Shown here piece after piece: positions 1 through 7,645 of a stretch of DNA of 64,000 nucleotides. The translations under genes were made by a program, and so were the position numbers. The notes under the pieces are model-generated. The model saw only the letters and a list, made by a program, of their open reading frames with translations, searched no databases and was not told the DNA's origin. The DNA comes from Bacteriovorax sp. BSW11_IV. Lineage in GTDB: Bacteria > Bdellovibrionota > Bacteriovoracia > Bacteriovoracales > Bacteriovoracaceae. Position 1 is the stretch's first letter. Each line of letters starts with the position of its first letter. The stretch is from positions 1-64,000 of the forward strand of contig NZ_AUNE01000036.1 in NCBI RefSeq assembly GCF_000447755.1. The letters are read 5' to 3'.

Positions 1-616
1 TAAAATCAGAGAAACAGGAATTAATAATATTAATGTCATTCGTGGTTACAAAAAAAACGTTTTCCCAGAGCTTGGAGTTCAATATCTTGATAATGACCTC
101 TTTGATTCAACAGGGGAGCTTTCATCATTGAACGTTGCTCTTGATAAGATCAATGGAGAATGTCTCATTAGTTACGGTGATATTGTTTATAAAAAATATA
201 TTCTAAATCTTTTAAAAGATTCTAATGCAGATATTTCAATAATTGTTGATTCCAAGCTCGGTAATCGTTCAAAAGATTATGCCGGTGATTTTGTAGAGTG
301 TTCTGAAGAAGATGGACATGTTTTTTCTCAGGGAACAACAACTTTGTTGCGTACCTCTTTGGCAAAGATGAATGACTGCTCTTTGAAAATAATGGGAGAA
401 TGGATAGGTCTTCTTCGTGCAAATGAAGCAGGATCAATGGCCATCCAAAAAGCAATGAAAGATCTTTCACAAAAAGAAAATTTTCATGCAATGAAAATGG
501 GTGATCTTCTCAATCATCTAATTGCTAATGGAATTAAAATTGGCGTCAACTACATTCAAGGACATTGGATGGATATTGATAATTTTAAAGATTTTGAAAA
601 GGTACAGGTATTCTAA
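1..616 (+). CDS. Nucleotidyltransferase domain of a phosphonate-pathway protein (5' partial)
   Basis: The reading frame is open from the window edge (codon positions 2, 5, 8...) to the TAA at 614-616, so the N-terminus lies outside. The visible about 204 residues look like the end of a sugar-phosphate-type nucleotidyltransferase: an I-N-V-I-R-G-Y-K segment near the start, a SYGDIVY metal-binding-like motif in the middle, and a closing HWMDIDNFKDFEK typical of this fold. The next two genes are phosphonopyruvate decarboxylase and AEP transaminase, and this domain is often found fused to, or beside, phosphoenolpyruvate mutase in AEP operons. I infer a cytidylyltransferase that activates a phosphonate, or the C-terminal half of a PEP mutase fusion; the window cannot decide. 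The stop overlaps the next start by one base (TAATG), so the two genes are translationally coupled. Confidence 0.72.
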   Translation, partial: KIRETGINNINVIRGYKKNVFPELGVQYLDNDLFDSTGELSSLNVALDKINGECLISYGDIVYKKYILNLLKDSNADISIIVDSKLGNRSKDYAGDFVECSEEDGHVFSQGTTTLLRTSLAKMNDCSLKIMGEWIGLLRANEAGSMAIQKAMKDLSQKENFHAMKMGDLLNHLIANGIKIGVNYIQGHWMDIDNFKDFEKVQVF

Positions 617-1761
617 TGATACAGGCAAATGAGTTTTTAGATGAGTGTAAAAAAATAGGTCTTAACCTTTTCACTGGAACACCTTGTTCTTATTTAAAAC
701 CTTTCATCAATTATGTTATCGATGACAAGGATTTGAATTTTGTTCCTATGACAAATGAAGGGGATGCTGTGGCCTTTGCTTCAGGGGCCCATTTGGCCGG
801 TAAAAAGGCCGTTGTCATGTTTCAAAACTCAGGACTTGGCAATGCTGTGAATCCTCTAACATCACTCAATGCCATTTTTAATATTCCTGTGCTTGGAATT
901 GTGACTTTACGTGGAGAACCCGGAGGTCCACATGATGAACCTCAGCATGCCTTAATGGGAAAAATTACGACATCTTTATTAGATGAGATGGAAATTCCTT
1001 GGAAATACTTTCCAACACAAAAAGAAGATGTCCTCGGACTTTTGGAGCATGCTAAGGATGTGATGAATACGACTTCGAGACCTTTTTTCTTTGTCATGAA
1101 AAAAGACAGTGTCATGGCCCATGAATTGAAAAATCTCCATCCGATAGTTTTTCCCCAGATAAAAGAGGCCTATTTTTCTACTGATATGGCACCAACTCAT
1201 GAAGTCACGAGAACAGATGCACTTTGTAAAATTAGATCTCTTTTTGGCCCAAAGGCCGCACTTGTGGCCACAACAGGAAAGACAGGAAGAGAGCTTTATG
1301 AAATAGAAGATACTGAAAACCAAATTTATATGGTCGGTTCAATGGGATGTGCCGTATCTTTTGGTCTAGGAATTAATTACGTGAGAAAGAATGAGAAAAC
1401 TGTCGTTATTGATGGCGATGGTGCTCTTATGATGAGAATGGGAAATCTTACAAGTGCTGGCCTTTTGCAAAATGAGAATTTTATCCATATTCTATTAGAT
1501 AATGGTGTTCACGACTCAACTGGTGGTCAAAAATCTTACTCTGAATCTGTGGATTTTTCGACTCTTGCAAAAGGTTGCGGCTATCGCAATATCTTAAAAA
1601 CAAATTCTTTGGAGAGTTTGGAGAGCTTTTTAAAAGAGCATTCTGAGGGTCCAGTATTTGTTCACTTTAAGATCAAAAAAGGTTCTCCTTCAGATCTTGG
1701 ACGTCCAAAAGTTACTCCAGCTGAAGTGGCCATAAGATTTAAAAATTTTTTAAAGGATTAA
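616..1761 (+). CDS. aepY: Phosphonopyruvate decarboxylase
   Basis: This ThDP-dependent enzyme converts phosphonopyruvate to phosphonoacetaldehyde, the irreversible step that pulls PEP mutase forward. The 381 residues match the usual length. The N-terminal half has the GTPCSYLKPF opening and a TNEGDAVAFASG segment with the ThDP-activating glutamate. The C-terminal half has GDGALMMRMGNL with the ThDP/Mg GDG motif, followed by DNGVHDSTGGQ, a hallmark of phosphonopyruvate/sulfopyruvate decarboxylases. It overlaps the upstream gene by one base and the downstream transaminase starts 2 bp after its stop, giving a tight operon. Sulfopyruvate decarboxylase is the main alternative, but the phosphonate neighbours argue against it. 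Confidence 0.92.
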   Translation: MIQANEFLDECKKIGLNLFTGTPCSYLKPFINYVIDDKDLNFVPMTNEGDAVAFASGAHLAGKKAVVMFQNSGLGNAVNPLTSLNAIFNIPVLGIVTLRGEPGGPHDEPQHALMGKITTSLLDEMEIPWKYFPTQKEDVLGLLEHAKDVMNTTSRPFFFVMKKDSVMAHELKNLHPIVFPQIKEAYFSTDMAPTHEVTRTDALCKIRSLFGPKAALVATTGKTGRELYEIEDTENQIYMVGSMGCAVSFGLGINYVRKNEKTVVIDGDGALMMRMGNLTSAGLLQNENFIHILLDNGVHDSTGGQKSYSESVDFSTLAKGCGYRNILKTNSLESLESFLKEHSEGPVFVHFKIKKGSPSDLGRPKVTPAEVAIRFKNFLKD

Positions 1762-1762
1762 A

Positions 1763-2905
1763 ATGAAAGAACAGATTATTAGTAAAACAATTACTCGCAA
1801 TATTCTCCTAAATCCAGGTCCAGCAACTACTTCAACTCGTGTTAAAAGTGCCATGGTTGTTAGTGACATCTGTCCTCGTGAAGAAGAATTTGGGGATTTA
1901 TTCTTAAATCTCTCTGGCCGTCTTCTCGATGTTGTTAATGCGCGTAATTCACATGAGGCCATTCTTATTGGTTCATCTGGAACTGGGGCCGTTGAAGCTG
2001 TTCTTAGTTCATGTAATTCAGGTAATAAGTCTATTCTTATTATTGATAATGGGGCCTATGGGGATAGAATGGCCAAAATTTGTGAAGTTTATGGTGTTGC
2101 TTATGAGACGTTAAAATTTCCATGGGGAGATATCGTTGATATTTCACGAGTTGAAGAATTTTTGGTCAGGAATGCGCATAATTTTGAATCAATGGCCTTT
2201 GTTCACCATGAAACGACTTCTGGAATTCTTAATCCCATGAATGAGATGTGTGAGCTTGCGAAAAAGTATAATCTCGTCACAATCGTCGATGCCATGTCAT
2301 CTTATGCTGGTATTGAAATTGACTTGAATAAAACACAAGTAGATTACCTTATCAGTTCCTCAAATAAATGTATTCAGGCAATGGCAGGAATAGGAATTGT
2401 AATCGCCAAGAAAGAAGAGCTTCAACGCATTTCCAAATTTAAGGCCAAAACTCACTACTTTGATCTCTATAAAAACTTTGAAAATCAAAAACAGAAGAAG
2501 CAATTTCTTTTTACTCCTCCAGTGCAAACCGTTTATGCTCTAAAAGAAGCTGTTGAAGAGTATTTCTCAGAAGGTCAAAATGGTCGCATCAATCGTTACG
2601 CTTCTCTTTATGAGTTAATGGTTAAAGGTATGACTGAACTAGGGTTTCGCCTACTTGCTCCAATAGAACAGCATTCTAAGATCCTAACTGCTTTTATAGA
2701 GCCTAATCATTTGAATTACTCCTTTGATAGCATGCATTCTTACCTATATGAAAGAGGGATTACGATCTATCCTGGTAAAGGAGCGAAACAAGATTCTTTT
2801 AGAATTTCAAATATAGGTGATCTTAATAAAGATGATATGACTTACTTCTTAACTCAAATATCTCAATATCTGAAAGATTCAAAAATAGACCCTCTTTATA
2901 GATAA
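1763..2905 (+). CDS. phnW: 2-aminoethylphosphonate--pyruvate transaminase
   Basis: This fold-type I PLP aminotransferase has 380 residues. In a biosynthetic operon it would aminate phosphonoacetaldehyde to 2-aminoethylphosphonate (AEP). Visible marks are LLNPGPATTSTRVKSAMV at the N-terminus, SDICPREEEF, the SGTGAVEAVLSS phosphate-binding loop, IVDAMSSYAG with the PLP aspartate, and SSNKCIQAMAG with the Schiff-base lysine. The gene directly follows aepY, and no AEP transporter or phosphonatase is seen, so I infer synthesis rather than breakdown. The product could be loaded on lipids or glycans. Annotation as PhnW is strong; the physiological direction is inferred from context. Confidence 0.92.
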   Translation: MKEQIISKTITRNILLNPGPATTSTRVKSAMVVSDICPREEEFGDLFLNLSGRLLDVVNARNSHEAILIGSSGTGAVEAVLSSCNSGNKSILIIDNGAYGDRMAKICEVYGVAYETLKFPWGDIVDISRVEEFLVRNAHNFESMAFVHHETTSGILNPMNEMCELAKKYNLVTIVDAMSSYAGIEIDLNKTQVDYLISSSNKCIQAMAGIGIVIAKKEELQRISKFKAKTHYFDLYKNFENQKQKKQFLFTPPVQTVYALKEAVEEYFSEGQNGRINRYASLYELMVKGMTELGFRLLAPIEQHSKILTAFIEPNHLNYSFDSMHSYLYERGITIYPGKGAKQDSFRISNIGDLNKDDMTYFLTQISQYLKDSKIDPLYR

Positions 2906-2907
2906 AC

Positions 2908-4071
2908 ATGAGAAAGTTTGTTTTTAGTTTTTGTCTTCTATTTTTGGCCATGGCCCAGACGATGGCCCTTGAACTGATGAGTTTCGATCATCCGGTGAAA
3001 GGGCGACGTTTCATCGTTGAGAAAAAAGGTGATGAGTGTGCCTTTACTAAAAACTCTAACAATATAGAAATTAAAGTTGTCGACAATAGCGGTGATGTTC
3101 GAAATATTGATCTTTTTGAGAAGATCTACTTTAGCGTAAGTAGTAATATTTCTGAGGATAATTTTGCTGAGATTGTCTTTTCAGGCATGAAAGAAGCAAG
3201 TTTTTTTATAACCTTTGCTAAGCAAAAAGATGGTCATTGCCTTATTGAGAAACAAGTCTTTATTGATGGCAAGATGATCGATTTTGACAAAATTGATATC
3301 AATTATTTTTTCAATCTTTATTTTCCAACTCTTAGAAACATTTCTTTCATTAAAAATAAGAAAGTCGTGAAAACTTTTGAGTCTTTTGAAGTTCAAAGTT
3401 ATTTTCCTTTCTATGAATTTAGTATTGGTCTTGGTGTAAATGTGCACACTAATATTAGACCAAAAGAAATGCGTCGTTTTAATAAAGCAAAAACTGTAGT
3501 GGAACCACTGCCTGTCTTTTTATTTCGTTATGGCCCTCTCTTTCTTAGTAAAGATGGTGCTGGCGTACTCTTGGTGCCATTTGAAAAGTTCGCTGTTTTG
3601 GCAACATTTCTCTTGGAGGGGGAGCCTTATAAATCAGATCTTACTTTTGAGAGAAAAAGAAGTATATACTTTGGTCCCCTGATCAAGTCAGGCCCTTTAG
3701 AAATTTTGTACTACAGAGATGTTCGTGATGTTTCTTATGGTGAAGTATTCAAAGTCACACTGGCCCCAGAGTTTCATATTCGAGGGGGTTATTCTTTATC
3801 TTTTCGCTTGTTTTATCAATATTGGGATCAAAAATATACAGACTATTATTTTGGCGTGCCAAAAGATAATGGTAATGGTCTATCCTTTTATAAACCAAAT
3901 GAGGCCCATAATTATGGGCTATCTGTACGCACGGCCAAGAAGTTTAGAGACTACGAACTAGGCCTTGAATTGGGGCAAAAGTTCTACTCAAATGAAGTGT
4001 ATGATTCCCCAATAGTTATCAAAAAGAGTGAATTTCGCTTTATGCTTGGGGTGATGTATCGATTGCTCTAG
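2908..4071 (+). CDS. MipA/OmpV-like outer-membrane protein
   Basis: The 387-residue protein has a clear signal peptide (MRKFVFSFCLLFLAMAQTMA). Residues about 20-160 form a region I do not recognise. The remainder has the rhythm of MipA/OmpV beta-barrels: RYGPLFLSKDGAG, RSIYFGPLIKSG, a DYYFGVPKDNG segment like the family's YYFGVS motif, and a final SEFRFMLGVMYRLL strand. MipA proteins sit in the outer membrane and have been linked to murein-synthesising complexes. The gene starts 2 bp after phnW with no good Shine-Dalgarno of its own, which suggests coupling to the phosphonate operon. The N-terminal extension is unusual, since typical MipA proteins are about 250 residues. Confidence 0.65.
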   Translation: MRKFVFSFCLLFLAMAQTMALELMSFDHPVKGRRFIVEKKGDECAFTKNSNNIEIKVVDNSGDVRNIDLFEKIYFSVSSNISEDNFAEIVFSGMKEASFFITFAKQKDGHCLIEKQVFIDGKMIDFDKIDINYFFNLYFPTLRNISFIKNKKVVKTFESFEVQSYFPFYEFSIGLGVNVHTNIRPKEMRRFNKAKTVVEPLPVFLFRYGPLFLSKDGAGVLLVPFEKFAVLATFLLEGEPYKSDLTFERKRSIYFGPLIKSGPLEILYYRDVRDVSYGEVFKVTLAPEFHIRGGYSLSFRLFYQYWDQKYTDYYFGVPKDNGNGLSFYKPNEAHNYGLSVRTAKKFRDYELGLELGQKFYSNEVYDSPIVIKKSEFRFMLGVMYRLL

Positions 4072-4154
4072 TGTCTAATTTTTAGACGATTTCACTAATG
4101 TAACATATTAAAATTAGGCAATTATTCTGGCCTGAGATTTGCTTTATTTATAGC

Positions 4155-5489
4155 ATGAAGTTATTTTTCTTATGCCTACAAATGACATTAATCTCGATGG
4201 CCTATTCATATGAAATGAATTTGGATAAAGTTGATTACAACTTTTATCGTGATTTATCTCGTGCCCAGAGTTCACCACTGTCTGTAGTCATTGAAAAAGA
4301 TCTCCTTAGTAGAGAGTTGTTGAATGAAAATTCAATAGCAATTGAAGTTTCTAATAATCCACAATTGCAGATATATATTGATGAAGTGTTTTTAGAAATG
4401 TTCTCAACTGAAATGGGACAATCGATCTGTTTGGCCATTGGAATTGATGCCACAAGTATAGAAGGATCACTTGGCGTTGGAAGAGAGACATCATTAAAAA
4501 TAGCTAAAATATGTTCTCAGGCACTCCGTGAAATGAAGAGTGCGGCCCTCGAAAAGGGTGTTTCTAAGATCGCTGGTAAGAAGTATGTCTTTATTTTAAA
4601 TTCTAATCAAAAACGCCCTTTTGAATCATGGACTTCAATGTTTAATGTGACATATATCTTTGTTGATAAAGTTATGACTCGTTTAAACTTTTTCAAAAGT
4701 ATTATTCATGAATTTTATGTGAGCTATGATGCGAAATTTCTCTTTGGTAAGGCCACGGCAAATATGTATTTCGATGATACTTTTAAGCTCACGACAACAA
4801 GTCTATTCAATGCAGGTCTTGAGGATTCGTTGAACGAGCTTGCAGGAATTTATCCCTTTCCGATTTTAAAGAATTCATTTCTTGTTATACGTGCAACAAT
4901 TTTTGAAACATGGGTTATTCATGAATTTCAAAAGCATCGCAACGAGCTTAAAGATGCGAAAATCTATGAGTACTTAGAGAAATTTGATACTCAATGTGAA
5001 GATATTCTTGAACAGACAATGGAAGAATTACTTGAGTATCAAGTTGATCTTCTACCATTTGAATATTCTATCTTAAGCGAGAAGGAAAAGCTTGAGCTCG
5101 CTACATATAACGGAATTATCGTTAATGATAATGGCCCAAAAATCTTTGCAGATTTTTTCAGAAAAACGAAGTTACGCGTAAAAGATAAATTAAAAAAACG
5201 TAAATTATCAATGTGCCAATTTTTGATTTTTCCACAAATAGGCAACCTCTCTACTTTTTACACAAGAGGACCACGACCACGTATTAAAACTGGTTGGAGT
5301 GGGTCTGGAGATAAAAGAATTGGAGAAATTGATTTGTCTGAAGTTTTTATTGATGAAAAATTTGAAGATACAGACTTAGAATTAGAAAAATTTATTAAGA
5401 GAAAAACGAATAATTCTAATATTTTTATTAAAGATAGTAAAAATTTTGAAAATCATATTGAAAGTATTTATAAGATGGATGAGGAGTAA
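4155..5489 (+). CDS. Secreted protein of unknown family
   Basis: I do not recognise this 444-residue protein. It begins with a likely signal peptide (MKLFFLCLQMTLISMAYSYE), so it should be exported. Around residues 180-195 it reads SIIHEFYVSYDAK; the H-E pair followed by an aspartate could be a degenerate zincin-like site, but I cannot support a peptidase call. The C-terminal 100 residues are highly charged and Lys/Glu/Asn-rich. The next gene begins 2 bp after the stop, with its ribosome-binding site inside the end of this gene, so the two are likely co-transcribed. The 83 bp upstream carry no recognisable operator. Confidence 0.75.
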   Translation: MKLFFLCLQMTLISMAYSYEMNLDKVDYNFYRDLSRAQSSPLSVVIEKDLLSRELLNENSIAIEVSNNPQLQIYIDEVFLEMFSTEMGQSICLAIGIDATSIEGSLGVGRETSLKIAKICSQALREMKSAALEKGVSKIAGKKYVFILNSNQKRPFESWTSMFNVTYIFVDKVMTRLNFFKSIIHEFYVSYDAKFLFGKATANMYFDDTFKLTTTSLFNAGLEDSLNELAGIYPFPILKNSFLVIRATIFETWVIHEFQKHRNELKDAKIYEYLEKFDTQCEDILEQTMEELLEYQVDLLPFEYSILSEKEKLELATYNGIIVNDNGPKIFADFFRKTKLRVKDKLKKRKLSMCQFLIFPQIGNLSTFYTRGPRPRIKTGWSGSGDKRIGEIDLSEVFIDEKFEDTDLELEKFIKRKTNNSNIFIKDSKNFENHIESIYKMDEE

Positions 5490-5491
5490 GC

Positions 5492-6820
5492 ATGTCTGCC
5501 CAGTTGTTAGAAGAAGGTCACGCACAATTGTTAGAAGTTCAAAATCTTATTCACGAGCTAGAATTAGATCGTGCTCAGGCGATGCTTGATAAGATTAAGA
5601 GAATCTCTGTTCCTGACAGAAGATTCAAAGAACACTTACGTTCAAAAATCCTTTTTTATCGTAATGATTACGATAAAACAATTAGTCATATTGAAAAAAC
5701 AATCCATAAACATGGGCCGCACGTATCTCTACTTGCAGATAGGGCCTGTGCATTTTATTTGAAAAATGATTTTTTTAATTTTGAAGCAGCGGTTTCTAAA
5801 CTGGAGCTTGAATACCAAGGGTGTCTTGAAGATCTCGATATTGATTCTCTGGTAAACACGGGTGTCTGTTTAGGTAAATTTCTAGAAGAGCTAGGTCATG
5901 TTGAAAAGGCCCTTCGTTTATATGAGTCTTTGATGCTTGAATGTGAGTTTTATACTCATAAGACACCTATTGTTCTTTCCCAACTGTTAAGACTTAAATC
6001 TCAATGGAAGATTCAAAAAGAAATTGAAATAGATTACAAAAGACTATTTACTCTCAATGCTGAGCTAAAGACGAAGAACTTTAATTTTGAACTCCAACAT
6101 TCTCTTTTTCTTGCGGAGCTTGAACTTTTTGGTCCTAAAGTTGCTATTGAAAGATTTAATGAGATTAAAGATCAGTTGAGTGGTGAGGATTTAAATTTAT
6201 TTGTTGGTGATTATATCGAAAGTGCCTTAAGAAATAAGTTCTCGATTGATGAGAATATTAGCTCTCTTTTAAGAGATGGTCTAAGTCCTTATGAAGATCA
6301 ATTATTAAAAATTTTAAATCAAGAAAATATCATTTTTTCAAAAATGAGCACGACTATGCCTCTTGGTCATGTATTAAGACTCATGGGAATAGTTTTAACG
6401 AGCGACAGTTGTCCTGATGGATTAGAAGGACAATACACATTTTTATTGCAAACGGTATCTGGTAAAGATAAAGCGATTTGGCAAAATCTTATTAAAGATG
6501 CCCAAAAAACTGAGATGAAAGTAATTGATCTTGATCTTACACAGAAGAAAATGGCCTTTAATGGACATGTTTACGATTTTGCTCGTAAAGGTAATGCGCT
6601 TTCAATTTTACAGGCCCTTAGCGAAAATGAAAAACTCTCATTGGATAAGGCCGTCTCTTCAATCTATGGCGCAAGTCTTGATGAATCTTATTTTCATAGA
6701 TTAAGAATGGCCATTAAGCGCCTCAATAGCGATGTGGCCAAAACGCTACATATTGATGGACTTGTTAAAATCACAAATGATTTCATTGAGATTAATTCGG
6801 GAATTGAGTTTAAAAAATAG
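5492..6820 (+). CDS. TPR-type protein with C-terminal winged-helix-like domain
   Basis: The 442-residue protein has no signal peptide and is probably cytoplasmic. Residues about 1-300 are helical repeats of TPR type (alternating A/L/Y positions, for example ALRLYESLMLECEFY). The last about 100 residues contain a beta hairpin KMAFNGHVYDFARK followed by a helix-rich LSILQALSENEKLSLDKAVSSIYG and FHRLRMAIKRLN, which resembles the OmpR/SARP-type winged helix found behind TPR arrays. I infer a transcriptional regulator or scaffold. The start at 5492 has GAGGAG 6-11 bases upstream. It lies 2 bp after the secreted protein gene, so it may control or serve that protein. No catalytic motif is visible. 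Confidence 0.75.
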   Translation: MSAQLLEEGHAQLLEVQNLIHELELDRAQAMLDKIKRISVPDRRFKEHLRSKILFYRNDYDKTISHIEKTIHKHGPHVSLLADRACAFYLKNDFFNFEAAVSKLELEYQGCLEDLDIDSLVNTGVCLGKFLEELGHVEKALRLYESLMLECEFYTHKTPIVLSQLLRLKSQWKIQKEIEIDYKRLFTLNAELKTKNFNFELQHSLFLAELELFGPKVAIERFNEIKDQLSGEDLNLFVGDYIESALRNKFSIDENISSLLRDGLSPYEDQLLKILNQENIIFSKMSTTMPLGHVLRLMGIVLTSDSCPDGLEGQYTFLLQTVSGKDKAIWQNLIKDAQKTEMKVIDLDLTQKKMAFNGHVYDFARKGNALSILQALSENEKLSLDKAVSSIYGASLDESYFHRLRMAIKRLNSDVAKTLHIDGLVKITNDFIEINSGIEFKK

Positions 6821-6821
6821 A

Positions 6822-7589
6822 TTAAAATGAAAAAACATCAGGGGCCTTCATATTGTACTTTTCTAAAAGTGCATTATAGAACGGCCCTTTTTTTATTTCC
6901 TTTAGTTTTTCATTTATTTGTTTTTGAATTAATCCTGATGGGACCTTTATTGAAGGTGATATACCAATCCACAATTCATCTCTTTTGATACACTTATCGA
7001 TGACTAAATCCTGTCTTTTTTTCTGTTTTATATAACTCATAGTACCCAAAAAATGACCTAAAAATACTTGTGCAGAATGTTTTTTTAAAAGGCCGTAGGA
7101 TCTTTGATAATAGTTTTCATCATATGAAATTTCAAAATGGCGGTCTGTTTTATATTTTTTGAAATATTCATTTAAAAGTTCTCTATAAGAATGATCGCGG
7201 TAGATGACAAATCTGATATGGTCGAGACTATTAATATCCTTGAAAGTCCATTTTTCTGTTTTAAGTTTCCAAAAGCATAATGTCTGAAAAGTTAAATAAT
7301 CATCATGATAAATGAGACCTGGTGCTTCTTCTTTTGATGGGGATAGAAGGATCGCCGAGCGGCCTTGTTGAACATTATAAATGCCGCGACTCCACGGGAC
7401 GATTTCATACTTCAATTCAAATTGACTATCCTTAAAAATTTCATTGGTGATTTCTACGATAAAACCGGGTTTTTCTTTATCTTTAGGGCAGATAAAAGGG
7501 CACCAATCAATGGCCGAAACAAGCAGAGTTTCTTTGGCATAATTGTTAATTGAAAGGAGAGTCAAAAGGGTAAAAATAAAGAGTTTCAT
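6822..7589 (-). CDS. Periplasmic solute-binding-like protein (SBP family 3 type)
   Basis: The 255-residue protein has a signal peptide (MKLFIFTLLTLLSINNYA) and then a layout typical of extracellular solute-binding family 3 proteins: SAIDWCPFICPKDKEKPGF near the start, a GFIVEITNEIF helix, and a C-terminal LIQKQINEKLKEIKKGPFYNALLEKY. No transporter permease or ATPase is adjacent, so it may be an orphan sensor or binding protein, as is common for this family in predatory and soil bacteria. It converges tail to tail with the TPR gene, with a 1-bp gap. The start codon lies at the edge of a 41-bp AT-rich inverted repeat, and no Shine-Dalgarno is evident. Confidence 0.72.
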   Translation of the reverse strand: MKLFIFTLLTLLSINNYAKETLLVSAIDWCPFICPKDKEKPGFIVEITNEIFKDSQFELKYEIVPWSRGIYNVQQGRSAILLSPSKEEAPGLIYHDDYLTFQTLCFWKLKTEKWTFKDINSLDHIRFVIYRDHSYRELLNEYFKKYKTDRHFEISYDENYYQRSYGLLKKHSAQVFLGHFLGTMSYIKQKKRQDLVIDKCIKRDELWIGISPSIKVPSGLIQKQINEKLKEIKKGPFYNALLEKYNMKAPDVFSF

Positions 7590-7629
7590 TAAGAATTATT
7601 CTAATAGAAATCTTAGAAATAATTCTTAA
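7589..7629. repeat. AT-rich inverted repeat between argS and the solute-binding gene
   Basis: TTAAGAATTATT (7589-7600) pairs perfectly with AATAATTCTTAA (7618-7629); an inner CTAA/TTAG pair extends the stem with one bulged A. On the minus strand it follows the argS stop and runs up to the ATG of the solute-binding protein gene. It has no U-tract, so it is either a weak argS 3' structure or a structure that controls translation of the downstream gene. Confidence 0.6.
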
Positions 7630-7645
7630 GAAACTCTCAATTTTA

